Source: Perca fluviatilis
Lineage: Eukaryota > Chordata > Actinopteri > Perciformes > Percidae
Reading direction: 5' to 3'
Length of the DNA stretch: 64,000 bases
Assembly: GCF_010015445.1 (NCBI RefSeq)
Contig: NC_053114.1
Coordinates: 31,085,079 to 31,149,078 of the forward strand
Shown: piece after piece, positions 1 through 12,985 of the stretch
How the letters are laid out: every line of letters starts with the position of its first letter
Numbering within the stretch: position 1 is the first letter of the stretch
Notes under the pieces: model-generated
The model's input: the letters and a program-made list of their open reading frames with translations, nothing else
Told to the model about the DNA's origin: nothing
Databases searched by the model: none
Made by a program: the position numbers and the translations under genes

Positions 1-172
1 ACACACACTTTACTCCTACACTATCTCTTTTTCCACCATACATAATCTACACAATTTAAACTCCAAATTATTTTTCTGCACTGAACTGCATTGTACTATG
101 TTCTTTAGTATAGTAAATATAGCAAAGTAATTAAGCAAAAAAGGTAAACTAAACTGTTCTTTCTGTTTTCAG

Positions 173-283
173 CTTACTATAAGTTACATTGAGACTTTGT
201 CATTGACTGAAGATCGACAGAGACAGCTGGAGGACCAGTACCATTTTACATGCCACTGCCAGCATTGCGACTCTCAAGACAAA
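173..283 (+). CDS. smyd3: smyd3 exon w1: end of SET and post-SET zinc site
   Basis: The acceptor TTTTCAG precedes the exon and the donor AAA|GTAAGA follows. The 37 codons are phase 0 at both ends. The peptide starts LTISYIETLSLTEDRQRQLE and ends with the CxCxxC cluster FTCHCQHC, the post-SET cysteines that bind structural zinc in SMYD proteins. This joins the catalytic domain to the C-terminal helical domain. Confidence 0.92.
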
Positions 284-1792
284 GTAAGACGCACACAAAT
301 GACATCGTCACATTCGCTGCTTTTTTTTCAGTTTTTTTTTTAATTTTTTTTATATATATATATATAAAGACATAATTGTCATTCATTTCCAAACATAAAC
401 TATGCCAATGACTGCATTTACATGCACACAATGATCCAACTAGGGGTAATACTCAAAGTAAGGCATTTATCAAAATTAGCATGTGTCTTATCAAAGCATC
501 CTATCAATATTCTTGTTCCCTGTTATGGACAATTGTCCAGAAATGTCTCATTACACTTTTCCATATACACTTTCATAGTTTTCTTCCCGTATTTAACATC
601 TTTCTTCATTGTACTGTGGTATACACGTTCATATACACTGCTATGAGATATTGTTTATAGTGCAGCCTGAACATAGTACAAAGATATTTTCCCAGAAGTA
701 GATGTTTAACTTGATACATTTCTTTTAGCATGACTTACAGCATAGACAGGAACTTTGCTTATTAATGCTGAAACAATGGAGGTGGCATTCTAGAAGCTTA
801 CTCTACCAAAAAAAATTCAGTGAAATGCATTGTGTCGCTGGTATATCACAAAATGAGAAACTCGAATAAAAACTCCTGTAGAGAGGTTTAAATGGCTAAA
901 AGTTCCATCAATATTCTGACTAACGAATGAGAGTACTTCTCTTATCTTAACTAATTGTCATGCATAACTGCCTAAACCTATGATTGGATCATTGGTATGC
1001 AGTTAGTAGGCAGTTTTTTTGTTGCGTCATTGAGCAAAAATTACCTTGAAATATATATTATTTAATTTATTTAATAAATAATTATTTAGCATATTGTTCT
1101 TCATGTAGTCCGAGAGAAAACTAGACTTCTGCACCTCCTCAGTGGCTCTGTTTTCAAGCTTTAGAAAATCTAACCCGTGATGGGAGACTTTGGCCAATTG
1201 CCAGTCATTTCAGAGAGAGGGCTTTCGTATTGGCTGTTCTACAAATGCAAATGTGCATACATGTCCCCTTAGGCAATGAAAGCCTGATACAGTGGCGGAA
1301 AAGTTGCTATTCCAGCATTGGAACTGCCTACACAGCAAAGCAACAGAAAAAAGAAGGCAGACTTCTAAAGAAGAGAATCTGACAATAAATGCAATTAAAC
1401 ACGTGTCAATATCGGCGAATCGTTTCAGAGATGGAGAGAAAATGTTGCTAATAGTTTAGCCTTCTGCTAACCATAGCCGAAGGCTCATGGCTGTGGCTAA
1501 TTCAAGTTCATGTTATGTAGCTAGCTAGATCCTCAAATCACAGTATGTCATCTCAAAGGTCTTTATAGACCCCCACAAGTTTGTAAAGAAGACAGAACAG
1601 TAATTCTCATAGAATTGCTACAAATGGCATTGGGATCACGATCAGGATGAAGCTCGGGCAGATGCCTGTGCTTGTCTGCTGGGAGGGGCTTAGGACAGAG
1701 AAGGGAGAGCTGCAGGAGGAGGACTGTATTATCAAATTATGGCAGTTTTTTTTTCCTTTTCCAGAATACTGCCTACCGCAGGTTATCTCAGG

Positions 1793-1793
<1 letters not shown>

Positions 1794-1873
<80 letters not shown>
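1794..1873. repeat. (AC)n microsatellite, about 80 bp
   Basis: Uninterrupted AC dinucleotide array inside a smyd3 intron. Confidence 0.97.
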
Positions 1874-1876
<3 letters not shown>

Positions 1877-1989
1877 CTTGTTCTGTATGAAGCTCTTCCC
1901 TAATACATTCCTAACCCAAATTTCTTTTAACTTGAAAAATGTGATTGCATGAAATGTGTGAAACACGAAGACCAGAAGTTCACACAAGC

Positions 1990-1994
<5 letters not shown>

Positions 1995-2032
<38 letters not shown>
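1995..2032. repeat. (CT)n microsatellite
   Basis: Perfect CT run, followed after a T tract by a short AC run at 2055-2079, giving a compound simple-repeat patch. Confidence 0.95.
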
Positions 2033-2038
<6 letters not shown>

Positions 2039-2228
2039 TACTTTTTTTTTTTTTACACACACACACACACACACACACTTGTGCAATGCCGCTCTTGGCT
2101 GTGTATCTGTGCATAACGTGTTACAGTGTACCCTTTCCTGTCCTCTCCTCCTTTACCTCCTTCGCTCACATTCTGTCTTATCTCTGGCTGTCTTCCTCTC
2201 CGTCACTCTGTCACGCTTCACCTCTTTA

Positions 2229-2286
<58 letters not shown>
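2229..2286. repeat. (CT)n microsatellite with one G interruption
   Basis: CT array with a single G near 2251. It sits in a generally pyrimidine-rich stretch, about 2130-2450. Confidence 0.95.
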
Positions 2287-2289
<3 letters not shown>

Positions 2290-2890
2290 CACCTACCGAA
2301 AAATGAGAAATATCTTGTCTTTCAGCTGCAGTTTTCTTTTCTATCCATCTCAATTCACTGTCTTTCTCTTCCAGTATCCCACTGTCTCTCTCTCGCTCCG
2401 TATGTTTTCTTTTCTCTGTCTCCCTCTTTTTTCTCTGCCTTCACGTCTACCTTTGGCTTTGTTTTCCATATGCCGTATATGACACTTTTGTCTTTCTCTA
2501 CCACAACACAGCAGCACTCAAAAAGTGTGTGTGTGTGGTTCTTTTGAATCACTACTTAAGCAACAGCTACATAGCGATACTATGTAAATCTGTCACACAA
2601 ATGCTCACATATTGGCAGCAGACTGCATTTGCTGTAATATCTATGATTGCCATCAGCTGTCACTACACTGGGATGAGACAGGAAGTTGTTTTAATGTTAA
2701 CACTCAGGTACTCAAATGTTCATAAACTCATTCAATTCTGTCTGTTTTGAATGATCACCCAATTCACTCCTCATGATGAATGTGTGTGCCTGCTTGCATG
2801 TCAAGTATGGACATTAATGTGTTTGTTTAGACTTTAATGTCTACTTTGTCAGTGTGGAAGTTCAGGCAGTCCTTCTCCTGTCTTTCCTAG

Positions 2891-2978
2891 GACGGACTCA
2901 TGCTGTCAGGGAAAGAATCGACATGGCGCCCACTGAAGGAGGCTCTACCCAGACTTGAAGGACTGAAAGCAGAGTCGG
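2891..2978 (+). CDS. smyd3: smyd3 exon w2: first helix of C-terminal domain
   Basis: Acceptor TTTCCTAG, donor TCGG|GTATCC. It has 29 codons plus one base (phase 1). The peptide begins DGLMLSGKESTWRPLKEALP and corresponds to the SMYD3 linker helix after the post-SET site. The spare G joins AT of the next exon to make Asp. Confidence 0.88.
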
Positions 2979-4503
2979 GTATCCTTTACCGCCAAGATTC
3001 CCCGAAGCCAGTAGACACTGAGCATTGTCGTCATTTATCATCTACCGTATTGTGGGATAATGATTTGTTTCTTTTGATTGCTTACAAGTATCGCTAAATA
3101 CTGAAGCCACTTTCCCAAAACTCGTCTTACTGCGTTACCAACATGTATCTTGGCCAAATAGCTGATCTCACCACCAAAACTCACTCAAACCACTAAAACA
3201 CTTCATACCTCAAAATAAGCTTGTTTGACCAAAACACTGGCAACAATTCTCACTCAAAAAGCCGGCGTTGTCACTCATAACATTCTGACCTAACAAACAC
3301 TAACAAGGAGCATTACATGAATAATGAACTTTTTACATTGGAATTTAAATGATTTTTCACATAAATCCGTATTTCATTATGGAATAAGAATAACACCTTA
3401 TCACTTTACTTATTAAAGGTCCCATGACATGGTGCTCTTTGGATGCTTTTATATAGACCTTAGTGGTCCCCTAATATTGTATCTGAAGACTTTTATTTAA
3501 AACCTTACTGGTCCCCTAGTACTGTATCTGAAGTCTCTTTCCCGAAATTCTGCCTTGGTGTAGAATTGCAGCCACTAGAGCCAGTCCCACAATGAGCTTT
3601 CCTTAGTATGTGCCATTTCTGTGTCTGTAGCTATTGAGGAGGGGAGGGGGGCAAGGTGGAGGGTGGGGGTGTGGCCTTGACCAACTGCCACTTTTCTCGT
3701 TTGAAAGCTATGATGTCTCTCTCTCTCTCATGAGTGGGCCAAATTCTCTGGGCGGGCAAAGCAGAGAAAGGGGAGGTAACCTTGCTCCTTATGACCTCAT
3801 AAGGAGAAGATTCCACATCTGCCCATCTGAGCTTTCATTTTCTCAAAGGCAGAGCAGGATACCCAGGGCTCGGTTTACACCTCTCACATCATAAGAACAT
3901 GTATAGTATAATAACTCATACTGTCCAGTACTGTGAGGGTTCTAGTTATTCTTCTCTCCTGCATTTGGCTAGAGGTTTTCATCAACATCACATATTATCT
4001 TTCAGATGAAATCAGCTGTTTAGAATTATTACTTGATTTTATTGCACATATTCTGCTAAGATTTTCTAAATATTTCAGTAATGTTACTTCAGAAATGCAC
4101 AAAATTTGCCATCATCATTTGTGTGTTAGCAATTGAAAAATGTGCTGCAGGTATATCATGTTTTGCAGGTGATTGAGTATAAATGACAAGAGTTCATGGA
4201 TTTTGGAAAAATTTGGTCATTGAATGCATTTCTTGTGAAAGCAATGAAAAACTGATTCACAGTTTGGTCCACGATGTGGACTTGTGTTTCGCTGACTGTG
4301 TGTAGAGCTTTAACAATGTGACTTGAGTTTTGACCAAGCAATCGAAAAAAAAAGACTCTCGACTGTCAACTTTTCATCATCTATACCAATTTGTCTTCAT
4401 AAATACGTAAGATTTCCCTCAGGAGATATGGATGTGCAGCTTTAATTTTCACATTTTGTGGGCATCCAGTTTTAATGTTGCTTTTCCTTAAGTGACCATC
4501 TAG
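2979..4503 (+). other. smyd3: smyd3 intron carrying a truncated interspersed repeat
   Basis: Apart from the repeat at 3414-3895 I see AT-rich unique sequence and no other feature. Confidence 0.75.
3414..3895 (+). mobile_element. TTAA-flanked interspersed repeat (AGGTCCCATGACATGG family), 3'-truncated
   Basis: Starts at a TTAA with AGGTCCCATGACATGG. It continues through a purine-rich block near 3634-3670 and a segment ending near CTCGGTTTACACC. I remember this sequence as an abundant repeat in percomorph fish, whose far end carries the inverted copy of the first bases; that end is missing here. Positions 3463-3495 and 3500-3535 are an internal duplication around GGTCCCCTA. Confidence 0.7.
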
Positions 4504-4678
4504 ATTGGCAAGCGCTATTACAGGGCTGTAGTCATCTATTATCGACTGTTGGCAGTGACGTGCCCGATCAAAATCTTTATAAACTCCGAATGACAGACAT
4601 GGCTCTAGATGCTTCCATTCACCTGGGACACTGGGAGGAAGCTGCGGAATATGGGGAGAAAACACTTCAAGTCTACAG
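4504..4678 (+). CDS. smyd3: smyd3 exon w3: TPR-like helices
   Basis: Acceptor CCATCTAG, donor TACAG|GTGAGT. It starts with the two bases that complete Asp and ends with two bases of a Ser codon. The peptide includes WQALLQGCSHLLS, then DQNLYKLRMTDMALDASIHL, then GHWEEAAEYGEKTLQVY. This is the SMYD3 block that packs the first TPR-like repeats against the SET domain. Confidence 0.92.
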
Positions 4679-6704
4679 GTGAGTCAGTGTGTTTGTGTGA
4701 AAAACTTGGTATATCATACTGATCTGTTGAGATAACATACAGTATATAATACATCATATGCTTGTTTTTGAGTTTGAAGTGGAGAACAAGCACTGAAAGC
4801 AGTGACCATCAACAATGAGGAGATTTCACAATGCACTGGATGTGACCGCTGAAGGAGGCAATTATTTCTCTCTGTTATCCCTGTGGAGGAGAAATACAGC
4901 TCATCAGGGTTGTTTAGAAATACACGATCATTATGTTTTGTGGTCAGAAATCCGAGTAATGTGTTTAACAGTGTTTGTTTATGGAATCATGTTGTATATC
5001 CTGGAAAACAATTACATAATATAATCTGTAGACTGGTATTTGGAAAACACATTCTTTAAATTGAACTTTATTCTTTAGCCAGCTACAGTAAATGTATTTA
5101 AATTTTCAGGTGCAATGTGATATCTGGGCTTGCAAGCCAACATCATTTGGTTTGAAAGAATAGAGAGTAATTCAAAGTAGTGACATTACACAGAGAGCAG
5201 AAGAAAAGTTGAGTATGTCCAGTAGTGTGTAGTAAACAAAAAGTATGTAAAAAAGAAGACAAGGAAATAGATAGGAACAGAAGTATAAATGAAAGGGTGA
5301 CCACAAGAGCACTCGTAACTAGCAGGCGTGTGCGTGTGTGTGTGTTGTGTGACTAATTGATCATGTGTGAAGGGCAGAGCTCAAGTGGCATAGCATGCTC
5401 TTTCTCTCTCTCTCTCACAAACACACTCAGAACAACATACAGTATCTGCAGGAGAGAAACCGTAATAAATACCCAGACACAGAGCAGCAGAGAGAGAGAG
5501 AGAGAGAGATGAGAGGGGGGCAAAAGTGGTGTAAAATAGAAAAACGGGAAAAAGTGCGCTATAAAATTAGGAAAGTGAACACAAAAAGGGCCTTTAGGAA
5601 TGCTCTAATCACTAGTTTGGCATGGAAGGGAGACAACAATGGAAAAGAAAAAAAACATTCAGGAGACAGTAGTGAGAAAGTGAGTGTAGGAGGAAGATCT
5701 TCCATATTCATCTCCTATCTTCCTCTGGGCTCTTCAGATGGCAGAGAATAAAGATAGCTGCGGGAGTTCTCTATATCTCTTTTTCTCCTGTCCTTCCCTT
5801 CATTCTGTATTCCTTTCTTCTTTCACTCTCTCTGCAGGTCTTTTTTCAGTTTCTCTGTTTAGTTTGTGATGTACAGTGTAGAGAGGGTTTTTCCCTGTGC
5901 CTGTGTGCGAACAATGCACACCTGCTGCAGGCTGTACGCGCCTGGTTTATTGAATGTCTCCATGCTGCACATATTTTATTGCTATAGGCATGTTCACACA
6001 CACATACATGAACATTGCATTCATGTATTTATGTGTATCTAGAAGTGATTTTTTTGATGGCTTGCACTCTAAGTAAAGCTCCAAAACAGATATTTTGATT
6101 TATTTTGCCTCTCTGGATGCATTGTGTTGCTTAGTGTTGCGTTTTTCCCCAAATGTTGAGTGTTCTGATACCGGTAACAGTATTGATGCCTCTATTACTG
6201 CCTTAAATGCTGGATTGGGTATTGGCGAGCACGCAAGTCTATGCACCAATCCGATAACTCATCATTTATCATCATTATTATCATTTATTATTTTAAAGTA
6301 TTTTCACCCGGGTAACTGCCGCTGGCCTCGGTGGATCGGTGAAGTGCACATGCTGTTAGTCTTCATGGATCTGTTGGTGGTAACATATGAAATACGAAGT
6401 GTGATCGAAGTAGCAAAAGACAATTTGAGGAAAAGAAGGTGTACAAAATAATATTTACAAACATGTCACAAAATAACTTCTGTACTGCTTTGGAAACCAC
6501 AAACTGATGAACAATGTTAGCGTATGTAATGTCAGATTTTTCCTTAACTCATGTGAAATTCATAGTCTGGTTGCAGAATGCCCCTGAGATGTTATCTATT
6601 AATGTTTGGATTTTAAAATCGACGTTGAAAATGTAGATCCAAGGGGTTGCTAGATAAATGTGACGGGTTGTAAGATGATTAACAAATTGAAGAAACATAT
6701 TTAA

Positions 6705-8596
6705 AGGGGTGATAGAATGATTATATAGGGTATTTTACACTGTTCCTTAAGGTCTTCTAATAGGGTATGTAACATTGGTTGGGCTGAAAATTGCCCGAAT
6801 GCTATTTTATTAGGCCCTTAACTACCCTGTGAATATGGCTCTATTTGGAACAAGAGCTTTACTTCCAAATATGGTATGCTCATTAATATTCTGAATGAGC
6901 TACGTGCTGATTGGTTTTAACAAACTACATAGAAACACATGGGAGACTCTCATATTTCAGACACTGCAAAGTTATACATTGTTTATCGGGCTATTCCATT
7001 ACAAAATTCACTTCTGAAACTTTTTTGTAAAGCTCAAATATGGGCCGCTTTACGAAAATGGATGTCTAATTGCAAATTTTGTCCGACTGTGTGTCGGAGT
7101 TCAGCACCGGTGCTGCCTGTGTTGCTGCCTCGCCGCCCGGCCTGCCTTCCTTCCCAGACCCCGGCCTGCTGTGAGGTACTTGGAGCTCCGTCACGACTGG
7201 CAGCCCACAGCACTCCATACCCGCGCAAAGTCACCGTCTCTTGGGCTAATGACAACCAAATGCCCCTGCCCTGCTAGCTAAATGCCCGGTGTATGTAAGT
7301 GAGAGCGCGGTCAGCGAGCTTGTTACGCCAGCAATCTCTTACCACAGGTTCCAGTTAATCTTTTAATGTGTGTAATTATAATGTGTTGAGTTATTTAAAC
7401 AAACAATTGGGGAAATAAACGCCGCTTGTCCGCGAGTCTCATTGATCGAGCCTGCGGCTGGATGTAGATTTGTAGCTACAAATCACGGATAGTTAGCTTC
7501 ATTTTCGGCGTTATTCCGAGTATATTTACAGTTTGAATTTCGTCATGCCACGTATACAACATCTAACTAAATGTCTTATAAAGTTAACAACTGTGTCCGA
7601 TTTCAAATTAATGAATATTTGTGAAGAGTAGGGCTTCCGTTAGCTGCAACTGTCCCTTCAATCCTAGCTACCTGTGTAGCTACAAATCACGGATAGTTAG
7701 CTTCATTTTTGGTCGTAATTCAAGTATATTTACAGTTTGAATTTCGTCACGCCACGTATACAACATCTAACTAAATATCTTATAAAGCTAACAACGGTGT
7801 CCGATTTCAAGTGAATGAATATTTGTGAATTTCAGAGGAATTCTAAGAGGAGGCTAGCTAGCTCTCATTGATAGAGCTACATCCAGCCGCAGGCGCTATC
7901 AATGAGACTCGCGGACAAGCGGCGTTTATTTCCCCAATCGTTTGTTTAAATAACTCAACACATTATAATTACACACATTAAAAGAGTAACTGAAACCTGT
8001 GGTAAGAGATTGCTGGCGTAACAAGCTCGCTGACCGCGCTCTCACTCACATACACCGGGCATTTAGCTAGCAGGAAGAGGGGAGTTGCAGGCCCTGGAGC
8101 TCTGTCATGGCAGGGGCATTTGGTTGTCATTAGCCCAAGAGACGGTGACTTTGCGCGGGTATGGAGTGCTGTGGGCTGCCAGTCGTGATGGAGCTCCAAG
8201 TACCTCACAGCAGGCCGGGGTCTGGGAAGGAAGGAAGGCAGGCCGGGCGGCGAGGCAGCTACACAGGCAGCACCGGCACTGAACTCCGACACACAGTCGG
8301 ACAAAATTTGCAATTAGCCATCCATTTTCGTAAAGCGGCCCATATTTGAGCTTTACATAGTTGATTTCTCGCATAAAAAAGTTTCAGAAGTGAATTTTGT
8401 AATGGAATAGCAGAGATCTGCGTGACCTAGCTAGAGTCAGAAGACTACCTGATCTCAGGTCAGTTGTGTAGCCTATGTAAATGTTGGGGCGTGACCGTTC
8501 TCTTAATACAAGCTTCTATGTATGTCCTATTTACCCACCGAACTGTCGTTATTCAACTATGACAGGGTAAAATCGGTTTTGCATTCTATCACCCCT
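6705..8596. mobile_element. 1.9-kb TTAA-flanked foldback element
   Basis: Both ends carry the same inverted terminus: TTAAAGGGGTGATAGAATG on the left and its complement at 8578-8600. TTAA lies directly outside at 6701-6704 and 8597-8600. The arms are inverted over most of their length: 7035-7275 is complementary to 8085-8355, and 7285-7465 to 7860-8070. Only the middle is not inverted; it holds two direct repeats of about 155 bp. No transposase frame is visible, so this is a non-autonomous element. Confidence 0.88.
7466..7835. repeat. two direct repeats of about 155 bp at the heart of the foldback element
   Basis: The copy at about 7466-7625 and the copy at about 7675-7835 both start TGTAGCTACAAATCACGG and run through CAGTTTGAATTTCGTCA and CCACGTATACAACATCTAAC, with scattered mismatches. 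They lie head to tail between the inverted arms. Confidence 0.88.
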
Positions 8597-8600
8597 TTAA

Positions 8601-9095
8601 AGTGCTCATATTATGCTTTTTGGCTTTTTCCCTTTATTGTCTTATATATCTTTTTTTTGTGCATGTTATAGGTTTACAAAGTAAAAAAGCCCAAAGTCCA
8701 CCCTAAAGGGACTTACCATCTCCAACAGAAAACATTGTTCACAAACCGCTCTATTGTAGTCCAGCCTTTACTTCCGTGACAAACGTGCGTCACTTTGTAA
8801 CACACGTTATAATGCTCGCCTAGCTGCTAGCGTGGCACGCCTCTGCTTCTTAATGGCTAGTAGTGCTTACCTAGGTACTGCGCATGTGCGACTCCTAACA
8901 AAGATGGAACCGAAGTGAGATGCCTCACTCTGTAGCTAAAACAGACAGCTCAACACACAGCGTGAAAAGGGGAGCTGCAGCAATGTGCAGTACAACAAAA
9001 ATATGGTGTTTTTTAAAAATGAAACCATGTAAACCTATTCTGGTACAAACTCTCAATACAATTATGAACCTGAAAATGAGCATAATATGAGCACT
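8601..9095. mobile_element. 0.5-kb TTAA-flanked MITE abutting the previous element
   Basis: Left end AGTGCTCATATTATGC and right end GCATAATATGAGCACT are exact inverted repeats. TTAA flanks at 8597-8600 (shared with the 1.9-kb element) and 9096-9099. There is no coding capacity. I recall this terminus as a common teleost repeat. Confidence 0.88.
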
Positions 9096-10428
9096 TTAAA
9101 GAAAATTCGGACTTGGATACATTTACTCTTTAATCATTAGAATCAAACAAAGAGAAGGGAGCATCTCTCTTTTGTTGAAGTGCTCACAGCTAATAGACAT
9201 ATGCAATCTTGCATGAGTCAAAGAGTTTAGGAGCCAAGTTGAAGATTACTGTGTTAAGGTTGCCTTGTGCCTTGCAAGACTCTACTGCAATGTTAAGGCT
9301 TTTATCTGGATTCCAGAAACAGGTCTGCTAAATAGTTAAACTGTGATTTAAACCTAATGTAAATGTTCTTTGTTTATGTGTCCAAACTGTGGAAATATTA
9401 GACTGGAATTACTGTTATATTGGACAGAAAACAAAATACAATTAAGGAGAATACTCACAGCTAATCTTTCATCCATGTTTTCGTTCTTCTTCGGTTTTCT
9501 ACTTAGTAAGATATTCCATGTTTTTCCCTCACTAACAGCAGGCCGTGGATCTTTTGTTCCAAACAAGAGCCTCATTAGTTCCGCTGCATTTGCTTGGAAA
9601 TGCTACATGTTTCCACAACTATTAATTTCTCGTTCTTGCGCCTTCTCTTACTCATAGCCGAGAGCTATGGCTTTCTAACTAGCTGCATACGGCAAGACCA
9701 TATTTCCCTTTAATTTACTCTCCGGGTAGGAGGGGAGGAGACAGCAAGTTAATGAAATTATTTTAATTGCTGTGTGGTTCTACATGCAAAGAGGAAATAT
9801 AATTGGAGTTTGGTGTTGATGTGTGCGTTTGCATGTCATGGCAGCTCGAATCATTGGCTTAGTAATTGAAATCAAGATTGTAACTTGTTGTTATTCATGG
9901 AGGACTAATTTTGTTGATTTGGTCTTTGAACTTCCTGTTTAATGATTTGATTCTTACCACAGGATCAGGGACCACCTCTGTAATTGGTAGGCTTGTCAGT
10001 TAGCAGTTTAGTTAGGCTTGAAGGTGTGAACAAACAGGTTATTACGTAGCATTGTGAGTGAAAACTCTGCTGGATAATTATCAAAGAAGCAAAAGAGTTT
10101 TAAATGACTGTGGCCACAACGAGTTAATTAACTTCAATTTCACTCGCTTCAGAAAACAGATTTTCTTTTTAAATCAAAGAGCATTCACTTAAGATTAATG
10201 CTCTGTTAATACAGTGGCAGATGCAGTGCAGTTTGTGTTTACATGTGATTGAATTAAGAGCATATTGAACCCTCTTGTGGTTTGTTTACTCTGGTGAGAA
10301 GCAAAATATACCAGGTTATAGAGAGTGAAATGGATTCAAATGAACCTTATTTTTGTGTGCATGCATGCTCATACATTAATGCTGGATGCATGTATGTATT
10401 TATATGTCTTTGATTTACAGGTCTTTTT

Positions 10429-10485
10429 GTGTGTGTGTGTGTGTGTGTGTCTGTGTGTGTGTGTCTGTGTGTGTGTGTGTGTGTG
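10429..10485. repeat. (GT)n microsatellite with two CT interruptions
   Basis: GT array in the large smyd3 intron. Confidence 0.93.
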
Positions 10486-11618
10486 GACAAGAAATTGAAA
10501 TTGGTGTCTTAATATGCTATGTCAGCGAGCAATTAATATAATTTTACAGCAGTTATATAAGATTTACAATCAAGAGAATACAGAGAGAGAAAGAACAGGA
10601 AACAGAGGGGAGACGTACAGTAAGAGGGCAGCAGAGGTAGAGTGGAGGAGAGGAATTAGTGGAGCGCAGCAGAGGAAAGAAGGAAGCAACCGACCGACGA
10701 ACGTCACCAACTTTAATCCCTGCAGCTAGCAGGGCACAAAGCACAAATATAAACAGGTGGGAAAAGGAAGGACAGATTAGAGGAGAGGGATGAAGAAGAA
10801 AAGAGGATACATGACAAGTAGAGTCAGATAAATGAGTGTTTTGAGAACTCCAGTGTTTAGCAACAACAAAGCTGCTTCCTAAAATGTCCCTGGTGTGTAT
10901 TGGTCTTTAAAGGACAAGAAATGTCCCAGCTCTTTGTGTGTGAATGGTCTCTCAAAAGCATGTGTGTTTATACATTTATGTAGGGTGTACTGTATGTAAA
11001 AGATGGAGATTAGCTTTGAGGGAAATAAAGGCACTACAAGGTAACAGTGTACACATGTTTGTTTTGTGGATAATAAGCAGTATATCCATGCATACACAGT
11101 GCACAGAAGTAATACATGTTTGTTTTGTGCATCTATGATGGGAATATGTGCAGTATTAATTGGACTTGTCTGCCTGATTGAAGTAATGAAAACTGGAATG
11201 GAAAGGAATTCATTGAAAAGGCTAGGATGCTTAATAATTACACATATACAAACATGTAAAACAGCCACATGTTCAGGCAGGTATACTGGAGACATCCATA
11301 ATGGACACTTGCACATACTTAAATTGTCATTTTTTTCTTGCTGTTAAGACAGTTCCTTTCTCACACTCTCCTACTTGTATATGCAGCACACTTGCATACA
11401 GACACTTACTGGCAAAGCAAATTGTATTAGTCCTGTCCATTTAATTATTGGTCTTGTTTTCTGATTTCCGTGCTGTGAATGTTAGTGAACGGCCTCAGGC
11501 TCTCAGAGTGACAGAGAGCAAATTAAAGCGACTGGAAAAGTGTATATTTTTCGAAGTCTTGCCACACTTTAATTTAAGAGTAGACTTGATCTTGATATGG
11601 CTGCCTGGAAACAGTTAA

Positions 11619-12500
11619 AGTGATGGTTCGGAGTAATTTCACCCTAGGGTCCTTTGCACCATGACCTCGATCCAAACACCCCCCAGAAGCTTATTTCACC
11701 TGGGTCTAACATTGGACGAGTTAGCATTATCAGCTGAATAGCTTAGTGCAGGGGCTAATGGATCCAGGCTTGTATCTCGTAAGTTATCCCACTAATAATG
11801 CCTGAAATGATACCAAACTTCTACACTAGTACAAATAGGTTATGCATTCATAAAACGATTGATTGGAAAGTTTGTTAAGTACACCAGAAGTTTATGTAAA
11901 TAACACTTGCCTGTTGGCTTCCCGTCTCTGCTGCTGCTGCATGCTTAGGGCCGTCTACAAATTACAACACCGAAAAGAGATACAACAAAAATATTTATTA
12001 ATTTAATGATTAAATAAGGTAATGTCTCCAAACTTACCTCAATTATTACTTGACTCCTGCTAGTTATTCTACAGCACTTACTTAAAAAAAAAAGTTAAAT
12101 TAATAAATATTTTTGTTGCATCTCTTTTCGGTGTTGTAATTTGTAGACGTCCCTAAGCACTCGTCTTACTGCCTGCAGCAGCAACAGCAGAGAGCAGAAG
12201 CCAGCAGGCAAGTGTTATTTACATAAACTTCTGATGTACTTACAAACTTTCCAATCCATCGTTTTATGAGTACATAACCTATTTGTACTAGTGTAGAAGT
12301 TTGGTATCATTTTGCGCATTATTAGTGGGGTCATTTACGAGATACAAGCCTGGATCCATTAGCCCCTGCACTAAGCTATTCAGCTGATAACGCTAACTCG
12401 TCCAATATTCGACCAAGGTGAAAAAAGCTTCTGGGGGTGGTGTTTGGCTCAAGGTCATGGTGCAAAGGACCCTAGGGTGAAATTACTCCGAACCATCACT
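11619..12500. mobile_element. 0.9-kb TTAA-flanked foldback element
   Basis: TTAA at 11615-11618 and 12501-12504 flank inverted ends beginning AGTGATGGTTCGGAGTAAT. The arms remain complementary far inward: 11690-11830 pairs with 12300-12430, and 11948-12005 with 12098-12150. Only about 100 bp around 12010-12090 is unpaired. It is non-autonomous and of a type I recall as common in teleosts. Confidence 0.88.
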
Positions 12501-12589
12501 TTAAAGATCTCAATATTTTCATGTCATGTGGAAATCAAGCTTAGTGCCTCTGGTGGTTCCTATTAGAGAGTGTTCCTTAAATTATCGGT

Positions 12590-12985
12590 GCAACGCACTT
12601 TCTTGGGAAAGCCTATGCCAAAGTGTTAGATGGGAGATTGAGGAAGATTGTTGAACCTCAGATTCGAGGAATGATGCAGAATTATTTCTCGTCATGCAAC
12701 ATCGGACCAGCTCTTGTGAGGATACTTGAGATGTATTGAAAGTATGGTAATCCAGCCTACATGTTGTTTCATTTTGTCCCTCTGGGCGTCTTGTGTGGGA
12801 CTACTCAGGGCAATATGGGGTGACAGGACTGTTGATAGAAGTCATCCAGTAGTGTATAACCAGAGGGAGAGCTGCTGAAAGCTGCATTTTTGGCAGTAAA
12901 TCATGATGGATCCTCCAGGATACCTGGCTTAGCCTGCTGACATGACCTGGGCCTCAGTAAGTGGCAGAAAATAAATAGATCGATG
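12590..12985 (+). mobile_element. Degenerate non-LTR retrotransposon (LINE) fragment
   Basis: The + strand reads AYAKVLDGRLRKIVEPQI, then GPALVRILEMY followed by a stop, then degraded sequence with several stops. This matches the reverse transcriptase core of a teleost LINE as I remember it. The segment ends with a GACCTGGGCCTCAGTAAG-type tail near 12945-12985. It is heavily mutated and partial. Confidence 0.6.

Larger units (their letters stand above)
284..2890 (+). other. smyd3: smyd3 intron with several simple repeats
   Basis: Intron between w1 and w2. It holds a poly-T/TA stretch near 320-366, an (AC)n at 1794-1873, CT tracts at 1995-2032 and 2229-2286 and a short AC tract near 2055-2079. 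I recognise no gene in it; the open frames here are built from CA/CT repeats. Confidence 0.8.

Noticed and set aside
1647..1952. Open frames encoding His-Thr or Cys-Val repeats, here and at the other CA/GT arrays
   Set aside because: They are translations of dinucleotide repeats with no other protein features.
6095..6451. 118-codon + strand frame with CCAATCCGATAAC near its middle
   Set aside because: No protein similarity recognised; the CAATCCGATA stretch faintly recalls a teleost hAT end but is too short to call.
7978..8374. Possible small genes at 6939-7277 and 7978-8374
   Set aside because: These frames lie in the inverted arms of the foldback element and mirror each other; no conserved protein or splice context.
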